DNA of 64,000 bases, taken from the NCBI RefSeq assembly GCF_040712315.1, contig NC_134016.1, positions 23,446,390-23,510,389 of the forward strand, in the 5' to 3' direction. The first letter of the stretch is position 1, and every line of letters starts with the position of its first letter. The notes under the pieces are model-generated. The model ran no database searches, had not been told where the DNA came from, and saw only the letters and a list, made by a program, of their open reading frames with translations. This stretch comes from Castanea sativa. Taxonomy: Eukaryota; Streptophyta; Magnoliopsida; Fagales; Fagaceae. This document shows positions 44,441 to 56,265 of this stretch, piece after piece. The position numbers and the translations under genes are program-made.

Positions 44441-46684
44441 TTTTTTGATAAGTAATAAATTATATTGATATAAAAAAGAAACACCCTAGTACACAAAGAG
44501 TGAACAAGGGTTAAGAAATCAAATACAAAATTGCAAGAGTCTAGGAAATCAATAAAAGAAGGGAATGATTGTTTTTGCAAAGCAAACAACCAATCCATTA
44601 AAGTTCTAAAAAAGAGTAGCTTGAGGTTCGGAATAGATCTCTCAATATTTTCAAAACATCTACTATTTCTCTCCCTCCAAAGACACCACATTAAGCAATG
44701 AGGAATGATGGACCAAATATAACCCTTTCGATGACGACCAAAGCTGCCTTGCCAACACCCTAACAGCCCCAAAACAGTGTGCGGCATAACCCTAGTTACT
44801 CCAAATAGACCCAAAACCATAGACCATAGATCCATAGCAAAAGGACAATGAAGGAATAGATGGTCAACCGACTCACCATTTCTCTTACACATGTAGCACC
44901 AATCCAAAATCCACACATTCATTTTTCATAAATTATCAATCGTCAAGCATGAACTAAGGCAGTAGCCCAAACAAAGAAAGCTACTCTAGAGGGAATCTTC
45001 TGCTTCCAAATACTTTTCCAAGGAAAACCATAGAAAGTGTTGCCAACTAAAATTCTATAATAATCACTAACCATTAAACCCTTATCTATGCTAGGAATCC
45101 AACTTTATCCTCACCTAGCCCCCTTATAGGAGAACCATATATGGTTTCCATGAAGTCTAATATAGCCTCTAGATCCCGAGCATGCACACCCCTAAAGAAT
45201 CTCACATCCCAAAAGAGGACACCATTGGAGGACTTCATAAGCTCAGCCACACTGGCATCCTTATTCCTGCAAAATCTGAACAAGTCAGGATATCTAACAG
45301 CAAGAGATGTCTCTCCACACCACTGGTCTTGCCAAAACTTCACTCTAGACCCATCACCAATATCATACAGAGAATGGCATAAGAACACCATAAGGGCCAT
45401 TCACAGATTTGGTACACCAACCCTCCCACACACATCCATATTTCATCTCTATCACTTGTCTCCAAAGGGCATCTTTCTCAATCCTAAATCTCCATAGCTA
45501 CTTCCCAAGTAAAGCTTCATTGAAAAGTCTTATCTTCCTTATCCCTAAGCCACCCGAAGAAATAAGAGCACAAACAGTAGCCCATTTAACCAAATAAATT
45601 TTAGGATTGTCTCCAAAACTGCCCCATAAGAAATTCCGCTGGAGCCCCTCAATTCGGTTAGCCACACTAGCAGGTATAGGAAATAAATATAGAAAATAAG
45701 TGGGTAAATTAGATAGGGTGCTTTTGATTAGGGTGACTCTACCTCCCTTGGATAAATATAAGCGTTTCCAACCCGCCAATCTCCTCTCCATTTTCTCTAG
45801 GATTGGATTTCATATAGTCTTATCCTTTAATTTAGCACCCAAAGGAAGACCCAAATATTTCATTGGAAGAGAACCCTGCATGCAGCCAAGAACAACCAGC
45901 AAAAGGTCAATATTATGGACTACCCCAACCGGAACCAATTCTGACTTGCCTAGGTTTATCTTTAGACCAGACACCGCCTCAAACCAGATAAGAATCATAC
46001 GAAGAATCAAAATATGTTCTAAATCAGCCTCACAAAAAATTAGCGTGTCATCCACAAAAAGGAGATGAGACACCGCCAAGGATCTTCCCTCCAAGTTACC
46101 CACACTAAAACCTAACATGCGTTCTTCATGAACTGCTTTATCCAACATTCTTCCAAGAGCTTCCATCACCAAAACAAATAACAATGGAGACAATGGATCA
46201 CCTTGCCTCAAACCTCTAGTGCTACCAAAGAATCCACAAGGAGAGCCATTAATCAAGATGGAGAAACGGGCTGTAGATAGACAAAAGAAGATCCGTCGTC
46301 TCCATTTGGCAGAGAACCCACTTCTTTCTAACATCTATAGCAGAAAACTCCAGTTTACATGGTCAAAAGTCTTCTCAACATCCAGCTTACAAATCAGCCC
46401 CGGCACCCCAGACTTCAATCTACTCTCAAGACATCCATTCGCAATAAGAGCAGGGTCAAGGATCTACTTGTCCCTCACAAAAGCATTTTGAGATGCTGAG
46501 ATTATATCCCCCATCACCGTGCGGAGTCGATTAATGGGCCGAAAATCCCTAATAATAAAAGTTGCTACATGTTTTAAAGGAATGAGAATAATAAAAGTTG
46601 TGTTTAAACTTTTCTCAAACTGACCATTAGCAAAAAAATGATGAAATACGGCCATAAGATTAGGTTTAACAATCCCCTAGCAAT
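44441..46684 (-). mobile_element. L1-type LINE inserted in the + LINE
   Basis: It is flanked by CCTCCTT (44434-44440 and 46685-46691). The + side starts with poly-T then GATAAGTAATAAAT, the reversed 3' tail. On - it encodes RT from FANGQFEKSLNTTFI (46600) through [24 protein letters not shown] and FVDD ([10 protein letters not shown], about 46040-46070), to [20 protein letters not shown]. The zf-RVT part has DWCYMCKRNGESVDHLFLHC (Cys/His-rich, about 44880). Several frames are needed and stops interrupt them. It is 5'-truncated at the first RT block. Confidence 0.88.
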
Positions 46685-46960
46685 CCTCCTTCATTGTCCT
46701 GTTACACATACCTTATGGACTTTTGGCGGGATTGTTATTTTACTGGCATCAATGGCTTGGGAATCAAACTTCAAATATTTGGAATATGATTCCAGGTTGT
46801 TTAATGTGTTTGATGTGGATTGCTTGGTTGGAACGAAATTGTCGTTCCTTTGAGGACATTGAGAAGACAATGGAAGAGTTAAAGGTTTTCTGTCAGTGCA
46901 ATCTTTTTGAGTGGTCTCATTGTTGGGATTTTATTGATTGTTCCTCCCTTTCTAAGTTAA
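46685..46960 (+). mobile_element. C-terminal part of the interrupted + LINE
   Basis: It continues the zinc-finger coding region: LLHCPVTHTLW then WNMIPGCLMCLMWIAWLERN and CRSFEDIEKTMEELKVFCQC, ending near 46960. Joining it to 44440 across the nested LINE restores the Cys/His order of the zf-RVT domain, which shows both parts are one element. Confidence 0.85.
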
Positions 46961-47075
46961 ATTTTTTTTTTTGATAGGTAAGAAACATTTATATTCAAAA
47001 AACTGCTAAATGCAAAAAAGCACTAGCACAACAAAAGTACAAAAAGGAAGGAAATGCTAAGACATAACAAGAGCA
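46961..47075 (-). mobile_element. 115-bp 5'-truncated LINE fragment
   Basis: Poly-T then GATAGGTAAGAAAC marks a reversed LINE tail. The duplication CTAAGTTAA flanks it (46952-46960 and 47076-47084). It splits the 3' end of the + LINE a second time. Confidence 0.8.
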
Positions 47076-47084
47076 CTAAGTTAA

Positions 47085-47234
47085 TGTTTTCTCTTAGACT
47101 AGTTTCTTGATTTCCCTCTTTTTTGTTGTTTGTTTTATCCTTTTCTTGTTGTTCATCATCATAAATAACTTGTATTTTTCCTTACTATTTTCTTCAATAA
47201 TATTTCTCTGAATATCTATATATATAAAAAAAAT
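47085..47234 (+). mobile_element. 3' UTR and tail of the + LINE
   Basis: T-rich 3'-UTR-like sequence with TTTCTTCAATAATATTTC, a (TA)n stretch and a short A tail. Same arrangement as the 3' end of the + LINE at 55383. Confidence 0.6.
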
Positions 47235-47370
47235 GTAGCATTAAGACAAAATTAGGATACAAACAAAAAACAATATATTCCAACATAACAAATTAGGATT
47301 GACTAGGACATGACAATGAATAATTACATATTATTATTAGATTATGTGACAAACATCAAAAGTTTATTGT

Positions 47371-47690
47371 GTCTAAGACAAAAGTAAGTGACACAAAATA
47401 ATTGGTAATCCAGGAAAGATGAAGATTTGAAATCAATCTCTCCCTATACTTGCTAGTAGTTAAAATTTTCCTATAGTGCTCCTTGCTAATATGATACAAG
47501 AGAATTCAATTGCAAATCAACTTCCATGTATCTAAGAGAAAAGTTTGTAACTCAAAATAATTGGAAGTCAAGAAAAAATGATGATTTGAAATCAATCTCT
47601 CCCTATTCTTGCTAGTAGTGAGAATTGTCTAATAGTGCTCCTCACTAAGATTATACAAATGAATTCAGCTGTAAATCAACTGAACTGGAT
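47371..47690. repeat. About 160-bp tandem duplication, diverged
   Basis: Two units about 159 bp apart share blocks such as CAAAATAATTGG, GATTTGAAATCAATCTCTCC and CTTGCTAGTAGT. No coding content. The rest of 47235-48368 shows nothing further. Confidence 0.75.
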
Positions 47691-48368
47691 TCTATGAAAT
47701 GGATTAATTTAAAGTTTATCATGATTTAGTGGTTAGACAATAGACCACTATTACATTATGCAGTGGCAAGCATGCTGTAGCTGCTAGTGTTATCATTATA
47801 AGGGGACGCTGGTTGATGATACCTAGGACATTTGGTGGACGTTCTGGCAGGGTGTAGAGAGAGGTTTGGTTGTCGTGAGATTGATTTGGGGTGCAATTCT
47901 GCCTCTTATTCTGTTACAATCTTCATGCTCTAAGCAGCATCCACTATGATTCTTTCTTGGATTGTACTGCTGTTTTAAACTTTTGACCACAGAGCATAAA
48001 CTGATTCAGACATTGAAGATTGATTTGTTACTACTTAGCAAATTTTTCTATTCAAGATTTATTTTACGGGGCCATGGGTGAAGTTCAATTGAAGTGAAAG
48101 TTGTATGGTTTTAAAGATCTATTTATGTGTCCTAAGGTTAAATTTTTTTTTTTAATTTTGATTTTTATTTAACAAATTAGGGTCAATTTCGTAGTTAGGG
48201 GCAAAACTATAATTTTTGTAATCCCCAATTATTATGAGTATTTTGGTAGTTTGGTTGAGTCTAGAATTTCTAGAAGATCACAAGTATCATAGGCTTTATT
48301 TTCTTCGAGTTCAAGTTAATTTTTTTATTAGGTTTGGAGTTTATTTGTCAAACTAACAGAACAGTACC

Positions 48369-49516
48369 TTTTTTTTTTAATGAGTAATGCAATTCTTATT
48401 TATTTCAAAATATAGGGTCACCCAAGTATACAAGGAGTATACAACTGGGGAACAAACAATCATTCAAGCAAATTATATGATCCCTATCCAATCAAAAACA
48501 GAACATAAAGGCTGGCTATGCAAGGCTGACATCCAATCCAACAATGTTCTAAAGAAAAAAATTTTGAGCTCAGGCATAGTTCTCTGTGTCCTCAAAATTC
48601 TGATTGTTTGTCTCTCTAAACCACATCAAACAATGTGATCCATAAATGACCATTCCAATGATGACCAAAAAGGCCTGGCCAAAAAACTAACAACTCAACA
48701 ACAGTCTTGGGCATCACCCAACAAACTCCAAATAAACACCAATCTAAAAGCCAAACATTCGTTTTTCATAAATTGTCAAGATTTTCCCCAAAGATGCAGT
48801 CCAAATAAAGAAAGCAACTGTAGAGGAAATCTCTGTGCTCTTCCAAGGGAATGATAACAATTGCTGCCAGTAGAACCTTGTAGCAGCCGCTAACTGTATG
48901 TGCCTTGTTCTTATCTTGTTTACATAACAGTTTATCCTCCCCCTACCTTTTACTGATGCACCATAAATCTTATCCATGCACCATAAATCATTTGTAAATT
49001 GCATGAGATCTACCACACTTGCCTCATGGAAAATCCTGAAAAACTTAAGAAAGCATATAGCTAGAGAATTATCCCCGCACCATCGATTCAAACAAAACGT
49101 CACTCTAGAACCATCCCCTATCTCAAACTCAAGATAGATCGACAAAGTAGGCCAACCCCGTCTAATATACTTCCACAAACTCACCCCATAAGAACCAAAC
49201 ACTGAATTAGTGCACCAACGCCCCCCCACCCCACCCCACCCCACTCCAATTGCAACCATACTTCACTTCAATCACTCATCTCCATAGTGCAACCATCTCA
49301 AGCCCAAACTTCCACAGCCACTTCCCTAATAATGCTTCATTAAAGCGCCTCAAACTCCTAATAGCCAGACCACCAGAGGAAAGAAGATCACAAACCTTAG
49401 CTCAATCCATCAGTTGAAAGTTGGGCACATCCCCCAACCCATCCCATAAGAAATTTCACTAAAGTTGTTCAATCCAATTAGCCACATCAACAGGAAAAGG
49501 GAATAAAGAGAGAAAA
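48369..49516 (-). mobile_element. L1-type LINE, 3' half
   Basis: Starting from a reversed tail (poly-T then AATGAGTAATGCAATTC), the - strand gives EIGDGSRVTFCLNRWCGDNS, HEASVVDLMQF and STVAFFIWTASLGKIL. These match the region between the RT and zinc finger of the other LINEs. It breaks at 49517, where an LTR element entered, and resumes at 51682. Two further frames are broken near 49260-49500. Confidence 0.82.
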
Positions 49517-51676
49517 TGTTAGGTACTTGGTGGTTCCTAAGGGGGATGGATGGGAATTGTATGTGAATTGACTTTATTTGAGATAGTCACCCTCCTTAGA
49601 GAAATATTAAGAGAGAGGAAATGCACTAAGCAAGAAATTGGTTTATTCTTCAATATTTAATGTTGAATTACAATCATGTATTTATAGGAGAATAGCTCTA
49701 ATTTCAATGGCCCACATGGCCCAAAATAATTGGCTAGTTAATTCAGCATGTGCACTATAAATTAAGTCATGTGTTAAATGAGCTACATGTGCTCAAATAC
49801 TAATTAACTCGTCATAATCTCAACTAACTAGCAAAAGGGATTACAAAAATTATTTCAAGATTCATATCTATACCCAAATGTGAGGTTCCTAACATTTCCC
49901 TCCCTTCAAAACACCTTGACCATAATATATTGTCATTGGCATCTTCATGAGGGGAGGCCGTCCACTAAACCAATATTCCAATGACATTTTGACCAATCTA
50001 GATTTTCTCTTTGATTCAACGGATACAATGTGTTAATACTTAGTCAAGAGATTCTTCTAAGTTGACAAATCAAGCTTTTTGCATACATTGAGTTGGGAAG
50101 TTTTGTCAAGTTCTAGATTAGCACTAACATTCTCTACCTTCAATTAAATTTTAATAAATGGATCAAGATCACCTGTTTACTATGCCTTTCCCTATATGTT
50201 GTGGTATCAATAGGCCTAGAAAGTCCAAGCCATCCCAAACATTAAAGTGTACACTAGCTTCATTGATGAGATCATAAACCTACTGATATTGGGAACTCTG
50301 TTAGAATTATGATTAAGTGATTAAATTCACCATTTCCTAACAACTTAAGCTTTTGGGACAATCAGTAATATAACATGGTATCAGAGCAGGAGATCCTGAG
50401 TTCGATCCTTGACTTTACTTTACGTCCCATTTATAATATTAAATTCCCACTTGTTGGGCCCCCACTTATTTAAGGCAAATTTAGGCCCACAAGTGAGGGG
50501 GAGTGTTAGAATTATGGTTAAGTGATTAAATTCATCATTTCCTAACAGCTTAAGCTTTTAGGACAATCGGTAATATAACAAAGTCAATTGGATGAAAACT
50601 GTGTTGTAACTTTTGAAATTCAACATTAATGCATGAGAATAACTAATGTAATATCTTGGCTTGGGCAGGAAAACAAGAAATGGGCTCCCAATATACACCA
50701 CAAGCCTTTGTAGTTGCTGATCAATTTGATCAGCTGAAAGCTTTTAAGCTGAAACTTCCCTGTAGGGCCTCAGTGGTGCTTGTTGACATGAAAGCACCCA
50801 ATCATAGGGCTGGTTAACAACCCTAGGATCCCAATTCCCACCCAAGTCCTTAAAAAAATAATGATCAGCCTGACTATGGAACCCAGTATTTATCCTACAG
50901 CTGTCACCAAGAACTCGTTCTCTTTCACTTAGGACACTATCTGTTGACATGGAGGCTTGGAGTGGAGAGACATAGTGTCAGTGTCCATGAGTGTGGCCAA
51001 GAAGCCTTGGAACATAAATTTGGGATTGCCATCAAGAAGTGGCCAAGTTTGAAACTGATCTTGTAGGGCGCCATGATATCCGCCCAATTCGTGGATAAGC
51101 CCCAAGCCAAAGAGGTAATGGAAACCATGAGGTGTGGTGGAGAGTCAAGAGCAAAGAATTCATAGACCTCGAGAAGTCACCAAAAAGGATCTCCACCTCT
51201 GAATTTTGTCAACTCCATGGAATTTTGATGCGATGCAATGGATTCAGTCATCTCAAGACCGATGGCTCTGATACCACCTCTTAGGAACTCAATGGTTCAT
51301 ATAGGGGATGGGCGGTAAGTGTATGGAAATGGATAGGAGTTGTATGTGAATTGACTTAATTTGAGACAATTACCCTCCATAGAGAAATATTAAGAGAGAA
51401 AGGAAATGCACTAGGCAAAGAATTGGTTTATTCTCCAATATCTAATATTGGATTACAATTATGTATTCATAGGAGACTTGCTCTAATCTCATTAGCTCAC
51501 ATGACTCAAGATAATTGGCTATTTAAATCAACATGTGCTCTATGAATTAATTTGTGTTAAATGAGCTACATGTGTTCAAATCCTAGCTAATTCTTCCTAA
51601 TCTCAACTAACTAACTAATAAATTACAACAATTATTTCAAGACTCATATCTATACCCAAATGTGGGGTTCCTAACA
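49517..51676 (-). mobile_element. LTR retrotransposon nested in the LINE
   Basis: LTRs 49517-49894 and about 51279-51676 begin TGTTAGG and end CCTAACA. The 5-bp duplication GAAAA is perfect (49512-49516, 51677-51681). The primer site TGGTATCAGAGCC (complement of 51264-51276) matches initiator tRNA-Met, and the polypurine tract is the complement of 49895-49905, so the element runs on -. The internal region is only about 1.1 kb once the nested TRIM is removed. It holds short broken frames (51128-50744) with a gag-like look but no pol, so it is non-autonomous or heavily deleted. Copia-type is likely from the primer site but not proven. Confidence 0.85.
50299..50580 (+). mobile_element. TRIM element (282 bp)
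   Basis: Two 77-bp terminal repeats (50299-50375 and 50504-50580) start TGTTAGAATTATG and end AATATAACA. The primer site TGGTATCAGAGC follows the first (50376-50387) and a purine tract GTGAGGGGGAG precedes the second (50493-50503). The flanks AACTC and AAGTC look like a target duplication with one change. There is no coding capacity; it must have been moved by another element's proteins. It sits inside the LTR element, which sits inside a LINE. Confidence 0.92.
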
Positions 51677-51681
51677 GAAAA

Positions 51682-51747
51682 TAGGTAGGCAAGTGGGAGG
51701 ATTCTTTTTTTGTTCAATAAGATTTTTATTACTAATCAAAATATATA

Positions 51748-51780
<33 letters not shown>

Positions 51781-52140
51781 TGCGTCTACCTCCCTTAGAC
51801 AAGTAGATATATTTCTAGTCTGCCAATCTCTTTTCCACCTTCTCCATAATTAGATTCCATATCGACTTCTCCTTGAATTTTGCACCTAAAGGAAGGCCGA
51901 AATATCTCATTGGAAGTGAACCCAGCTTACAGCCTAAAACGTCCACCAATAGCTCAATACTATAAACCTGTCCTACATGTACCAATTCAGACTTGCCCAG
52001 ATTTATTTTAAATCCAGACACCGCCTCAAACCAGAGAAGCACCAAACAAATAATCAAAAGCTGATCAAGATCAGTGTCAGAGAAAATCAGAGTATCGTCA
52101 ACAAATAGCAGATGAAACACCATCAATGAATTCCCCCTCC
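51682..52140 (-). mobile_element. RT part of the LINE interrupted by the LTR element
   Basis: On - it gives [14 protein letters not shown] (catalytic FVDD box), LGSLPMRYFGLPLGAKF and KSIWNLIMEKVEKRLAD. These precede in order the part at 48369-49516. Its upstream end near 52140 is a 5' truncation. Confidence 0.83.
51704..51778 (+). mobile_element. Short + LINE tail insertion with (TA)n
   Basis: TTGTTCAATAAG, TTTTTATTACTAATCAAAA and then about 17 TA units interrupt the - LINE between matching coding blocks. The non-repeat part matches the + LINE 3' end (CAATAAA..TTATTACTTATCAAAA). The exact duplication is unclear because of the low complexity. Confidence 0.5.
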
Positions 52141-53240
52141 AAATTACTCACCCTAAAACCTGACATACACTCTTCATCTACAAAAAAGAGTCTGGGAAAG
52201 AAAGAGCTTTGTATAGATCTGCGCTCAATGTACTCAAAAGGAGTTGGCATTGATTAATAAATAATTGAATGCTTTGAGCATTGAGGAATGTTGGCCTTTC
52301 TATGTTTTCCCCATTTCTTGTCTTTTCTTTTTCTCTGTCCTTATGGTAATTTTTAAACAGCCGCTAAATGCATATGTTTCTCTTTTCCCTTCTTCCTTAC
52401 AACCCTAAATCAAGCCCTTCCGCTTTCCTATCAAAGCCCTAAATCCACCACAACCACAAATAAAGAAATTCTCCAATTTGTTCTATGTCATAAACCTTAT
52501 TTGTATTTGTTATTATCAGTTTCAATAAAAATTCTTCTGACTCACCAAAAATTCATGATAAAGTTGTAAAAGTGGCAATAATTAAACTTCACTTTTTACA
52601 TAGAATTGTTCCCCACTTCTTGCTAGAAAATAAAGAAACTCTTTTCATCCAACACATCAAAAAAAATTTATGCCATGTCTAAGGTTGCCCCCTAGGCCCT
52701 AGGTGTCTGTAAAGACTTCGTATCCATTTGGCTTCAGCTTATTTGGCTTTTTGCTAGTTGATTTTTGTTGAAAGTGGGCTAAAGTATACTATTTTGAAAA
52801 TTTGTACATAAAAAAAAAGAAAAATTAAAAAAAGAAAAGAAAAGAAGAAGCTAAAAGCTATCAAAAAAACTCGTGGTAAATGGATAATTGGATTTGATAC
52901 TTAAATGTATCCAAGTTGCAAAAAAAGCAATTACATCCCCTTCAAAAACTTCTATGCTTCTTATAAATTATCAAGGACGACCTCATACGTTCGTTTGTAG
53001 ATGAGTTAAATAGAGCCCCTAGGATATGATGAGGAGAAGAAACATAAAGGGAAGATGATATGCAGAATGAGTTCACATAAATTATGTCATTACCCCCAAG
53101 TCTGACTACATTATTTACAAGAAAGGCATTGTAAGATATTAATGTCTCAATAATATTAAAATGAAAGTGCTTAAGGATGTCTCAATTAACCCATACAACT
53201 GAGAAGGTAAAACAGATGTACTAGGATTTGGAGCACTTAC
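52141..53240. other. No gene seen
   Basis: AT-rich, without convincing ORFs or repeats. An A-rich tract lies at 52807-52850. Confidence 0.35.
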
Positions 53241-53313
53241 CTTCTTGAGCATTAAACATAAAATAGGGTACCAGATGATAAGCAGCTTGAACAATTTTGG
53301 GAAGATCCCTTGC
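53241..53313 (-). CDS. Internal exon of an unidentified gene
   Basis: A 73-bp frame is bounded by a good acceptor (TTAATAACAG at 53314-53323) and donor (GTAAGTGC at 53240-53233). It encodes ARDLPKIVQAAYHLVPYFMF then NAQE. Helical, conserved-looking sequence with clean splice sites suggests a real exon. I do not recognise the protein. Other exons of the same gene may be the ORF at 54294-54467 and the segment around 54050-54120 (EQSLCDALIDPTVDRKIFEY on -). Confidence 0.45.
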
Positions 53314-53938
53314 CTGTTATTAAATAGTGAAAAGCATAAGAAAAATGAATGGATGTAACTCAGAAAATTTTTGAGATTAACCACCCAAGTAAATCATAAT
53401 TATAAACTTTCTCATCACCACCATTATAACATTGAAAACTTTCAATTTAAAACAAAGTCATTTTTTTACAAGAAATGTACACCAAGAAGGTGTAAAACGA
53501 AGTGAAATTGATATTTAATCTATAAAAGAATGATATGCAAAACTATAATAAAATTTAGTTAAATTGGCATAATTTACCATAATTTTAAAATTGAGTGATA
53601 TAGCTATCGTGATAGAACCTCCATCAAGAATAAATACATTCCGATAATATGCACATGATGATAAAAAATAGTACTGAAAGATATATAAAAAATTAAAAAA
53701 ATAAAATAAAATACACACACAGGCACAGGCACACACAAGCACACACGCACCAAAAAAAAAAAGACAATCAATACTCTTTTGACTATGGACAAGTAAAACT
53801 TTAAGGAAAAAAAAACACCCAATAAAAGGCACATGCATTTAATTTTTTCCCTGTTGGCTAAGAAAACTTAAACTGAACTTAAACAAGAATGACATAATCT
53901 ACAATCATTACCAAACAAACATAAAGTTGAGATTTAAT

Positions 53939-53966
53939 GAATATATATATATATATATATATATAT
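53939..53966. repeat. (AT)n microsatellite
   Basis: Fourteen AT units between exon-like segments. Confidence 0.9.
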
Positions 53967-54293
53967 CTACAACCTCTAAGTGCATATTTCATTTTTCTTT
54001 TTCTCTTATAAATATGTAAAGACATTAAAGCTTAATAAGATGATGCCACCAATAATACTCAAATATTTTACGATCTACTGTGGGATCTATTAAGGCATCA
54101 CATAATGATTGTTCTAATTTTCAAGGTTTCCTTTTCCATCAATATTCCCTATCTTTCAGTTCAGCATTATACATCATTTGGTTATAACCAAACTATTTTA
54201 AGGCTGTAAACTACAATGTGTTGTACAGGTATATCAAGCAGCTTTTTAATGTTAAAAGCACCGACTCCTATCAAAATGAAAAGCAAAACTTTA

Positions 54294-54467
54294 CTAAATA
54301 TGCAAGAAAAGCCCTTTGAGAATGGAAGCAAAAAGAGTCACCGCTGCCTCTTCTGATAAAGATTGAGCTGAAATGATTGACAATGGGAAACTATGGAAAT
54401 AGATTGCTTCACCTTGGTCGTGACTAATTGGGTTATTATGAGCAATATGCACTTTGGGCAATCTCAT
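54294..54467 (-). CDS. Exon-like ORF, unidentified gene
   Basis: From ATG 54467 the frame gives MRLPKVHIAHNNPISHDQGE, then AIYFHSFPLSIISAQSLSEE and AAVTLFASILKGLFLHI before TAG at 54294. The composition is protein-like and unlike the AT-rich flanks. It may be an exon whose donor is the GTAAAG at 54293-54288 or an inner site. It is probably part of the same - strand gene as 53241-53313, though phases between them do not obviously match. Confidence 0.35.
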   Translation of the reverse strand: MRLPKVHIAHNNPISHDQGEAIYFHSFPLSIISAQSLSEEAAVTLFASILKGLFLHI

Positions 54468-54839
54468 GTCAGATCTTTGTCAACCAAAAATCTATATATA
54501 TAAATATAATAAGAAGAACTAGGTGCAAATGTCAAGCATGCAATGTAGACAAGTACATGAAACTACTGTTATAAATATCAAAGAGTCCTGAATGAACTGG
54601 TTTGTTATCATATTGTAAAATTCATAAGTTTGGCATATACAAACGAACACATACCTAACACATTCCCAAGTCCATGTAAAATATGCCCTTGTGATACGAA
54701 GATGAAAATATCCATGATTAAAGAAACCATTTTCTTTTAAAAATAGAAAGTATCAAACTGCAAATAGTATTGTGAATTGATCTTGAAAATTTTTCTATCA
54801 TGTAACATAAGATACACAAGCAAGTGTGAAAGTTTATAT

Positions 54840-55416
54840 GTGCAAGTGCAGAAGATCCCCTCTAGAGTAGCTTTCCTTGTTTGGACCGCAGCTTTGGGGA
54901 AATGTCTGACTGTAGACAATTTAAGAAAAAGAAAGATTTGCATCCTGGATTGGTGTTATATGTGCAAGTGCAATTGTGAAAGTGTTGACCATCTCTTTCT
55001 TCACTGCCCGGTTGCCATGGAATTGTGGGACATGGTCTTCGGTTTATTTGGAGTTTACTGGGTTATGCCAAGGTCTGTTGTGGGGCTTTTGGCTTGCTGG
55101 CAAGGTCGTTTTGGTCGCCATCGTAATGGAGATATTTGGAAGGCCGTTCCTCATTGCTTGTTGTGGTGTATTTGGAAGGAGAGAAATAGTAGATGTTTTG
55201 AAGACATCGAGAGTTCCATGCCTGTTCTTAAGTCTCTTTTTTTCCGAACCTTACTAGATTGGTTCTCCGTGTGGAGAAGCCTTCCTTTTCTTTCTATTTT
55301 GGATTTTCTTGATTTTTGTAATGTTCGTCTTTGATTTGTTCTCCCTTGTATACTTCCTGTGTACTTGGGTGACTCTCTTTTTTCAATAAATTTCTTTATT
55401 ACTTATCAAAAAAAAA
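54840..55416 (+). mobile_element. 5'-truncated LINE, zinc-finger part and tail
   Basis: One open frame to 55334 gives RVAFLVWTAALGKCLTVDNL, DWCYMCKCNCESVDHLFLHC (zf-RVT Cys/His cluster), HCLLWCIWKERNSRCFEDIE and a tail ending CNVRL. Then comes a 3' UTR with TTTTTTCAATAAATTTC and the end TTATTACTTATC(A)n. It is the least damaged LINE 3' end here and serves as reference for the others. Confidence 0.88.
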
Positions 55417-55975
55417 ATATAATTATTATTATTATTAATTTAAAATTATATTATTACTCAATATGTTTACAAATATAAAACACATATGTGATGCAAAATG
55501 AAGGCAGAAATCATTCCTTAGATTTTTATTTAAAGATATTAGAGGCATGACTATAAGTTAAAGCTCTCACTTGTGATATACAAGTTAAAAGACACACGAC
55601 AAGATTAAGGTTTGAACCCTTGCGCTCGAATTATAATAAAAGTACGATACAAGATAAAGTTTTCTTTTTAAACTTTCCAAACATTGAATAAAATTTTATT
55701 ACAAAACCCTCCATGATCCGTGGTATAATAGTAGACAAATTATATACTTCTTAAAGCAAATTTGAAAAAGCAATCTATCTTCAAACTCATGCCAACACCA
55801 GCCTCATTATCTTATAAGTTTTCAAAGTTGAGGGAGCTCTAAGAGCTACTGTTTGTGGATTAACAAAAGTATGTCTATTCCAAAAAATAAAAAAAACAGT
55901 TTACTTTAAATTCTCAAAAGTTGACATTTTTGACATTCAACTTCGTCTAGATTCTACTCAGATCCATACAAAACC
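55417..55975. other. No gene seen
   Basis: AT-rich. A box-B-like GGTTTGAACCC at 55601-55611, preceded by a possible box A, may be an old SINE (about 55545-55680), but no clear ends or duplication are visible. Confidence 0.3.
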
Positions 55976-56265
55976 TAATAAATTACTGATTCACAAAAGC
56001 TTAAACTATTAGGAAATAGTGAATCAACATTGAACCATAGCTATAATTTTCTAGTACTCCCCCTCCTGTCTAGGTCCATACTCCCCCTTTATAAATGGGG
56101 CCCCACCCCACATGTGAGATTTTTAGCTTTTAAATGGGAGGTAAAGTGGAGACAAGCTTCAAGCTCAAGACTACCCGTTTTGATACCCTGATAATTTACT
56201 AATTCTCCCGAAAGCTTAACCTATTAAAAAATGGTTAATTTAATCATTTAACTATAATTCTAAGT
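55976..56265 (-). mobile_element. Diverged TRIM of the same family
   Basis: Terminal repeats 56265-56189 and about 56054-55976 (on -) match the 77-bp repeats of the TRIM at 50299. The primer site is decayed (GGTATCAAAAC) and purine tracts (GGAGGGGGAG) precede the second repeat. An extra about 10 bp purine-rich insertion lies inside. It is clearly older than the copy at 50299. Confidence 0.7.

Noticed and set aside
45141..46068. Several + frames of 62-122 codons
   Set aside because: Shadows of the - strand LINE coding sequence.
50388..50412. Possible tRNA gene (GAGTTCGATCC box-B-like)
   Set aside because: It lies just after the primer site of the TRIM; no cloverleaf can be drawn.
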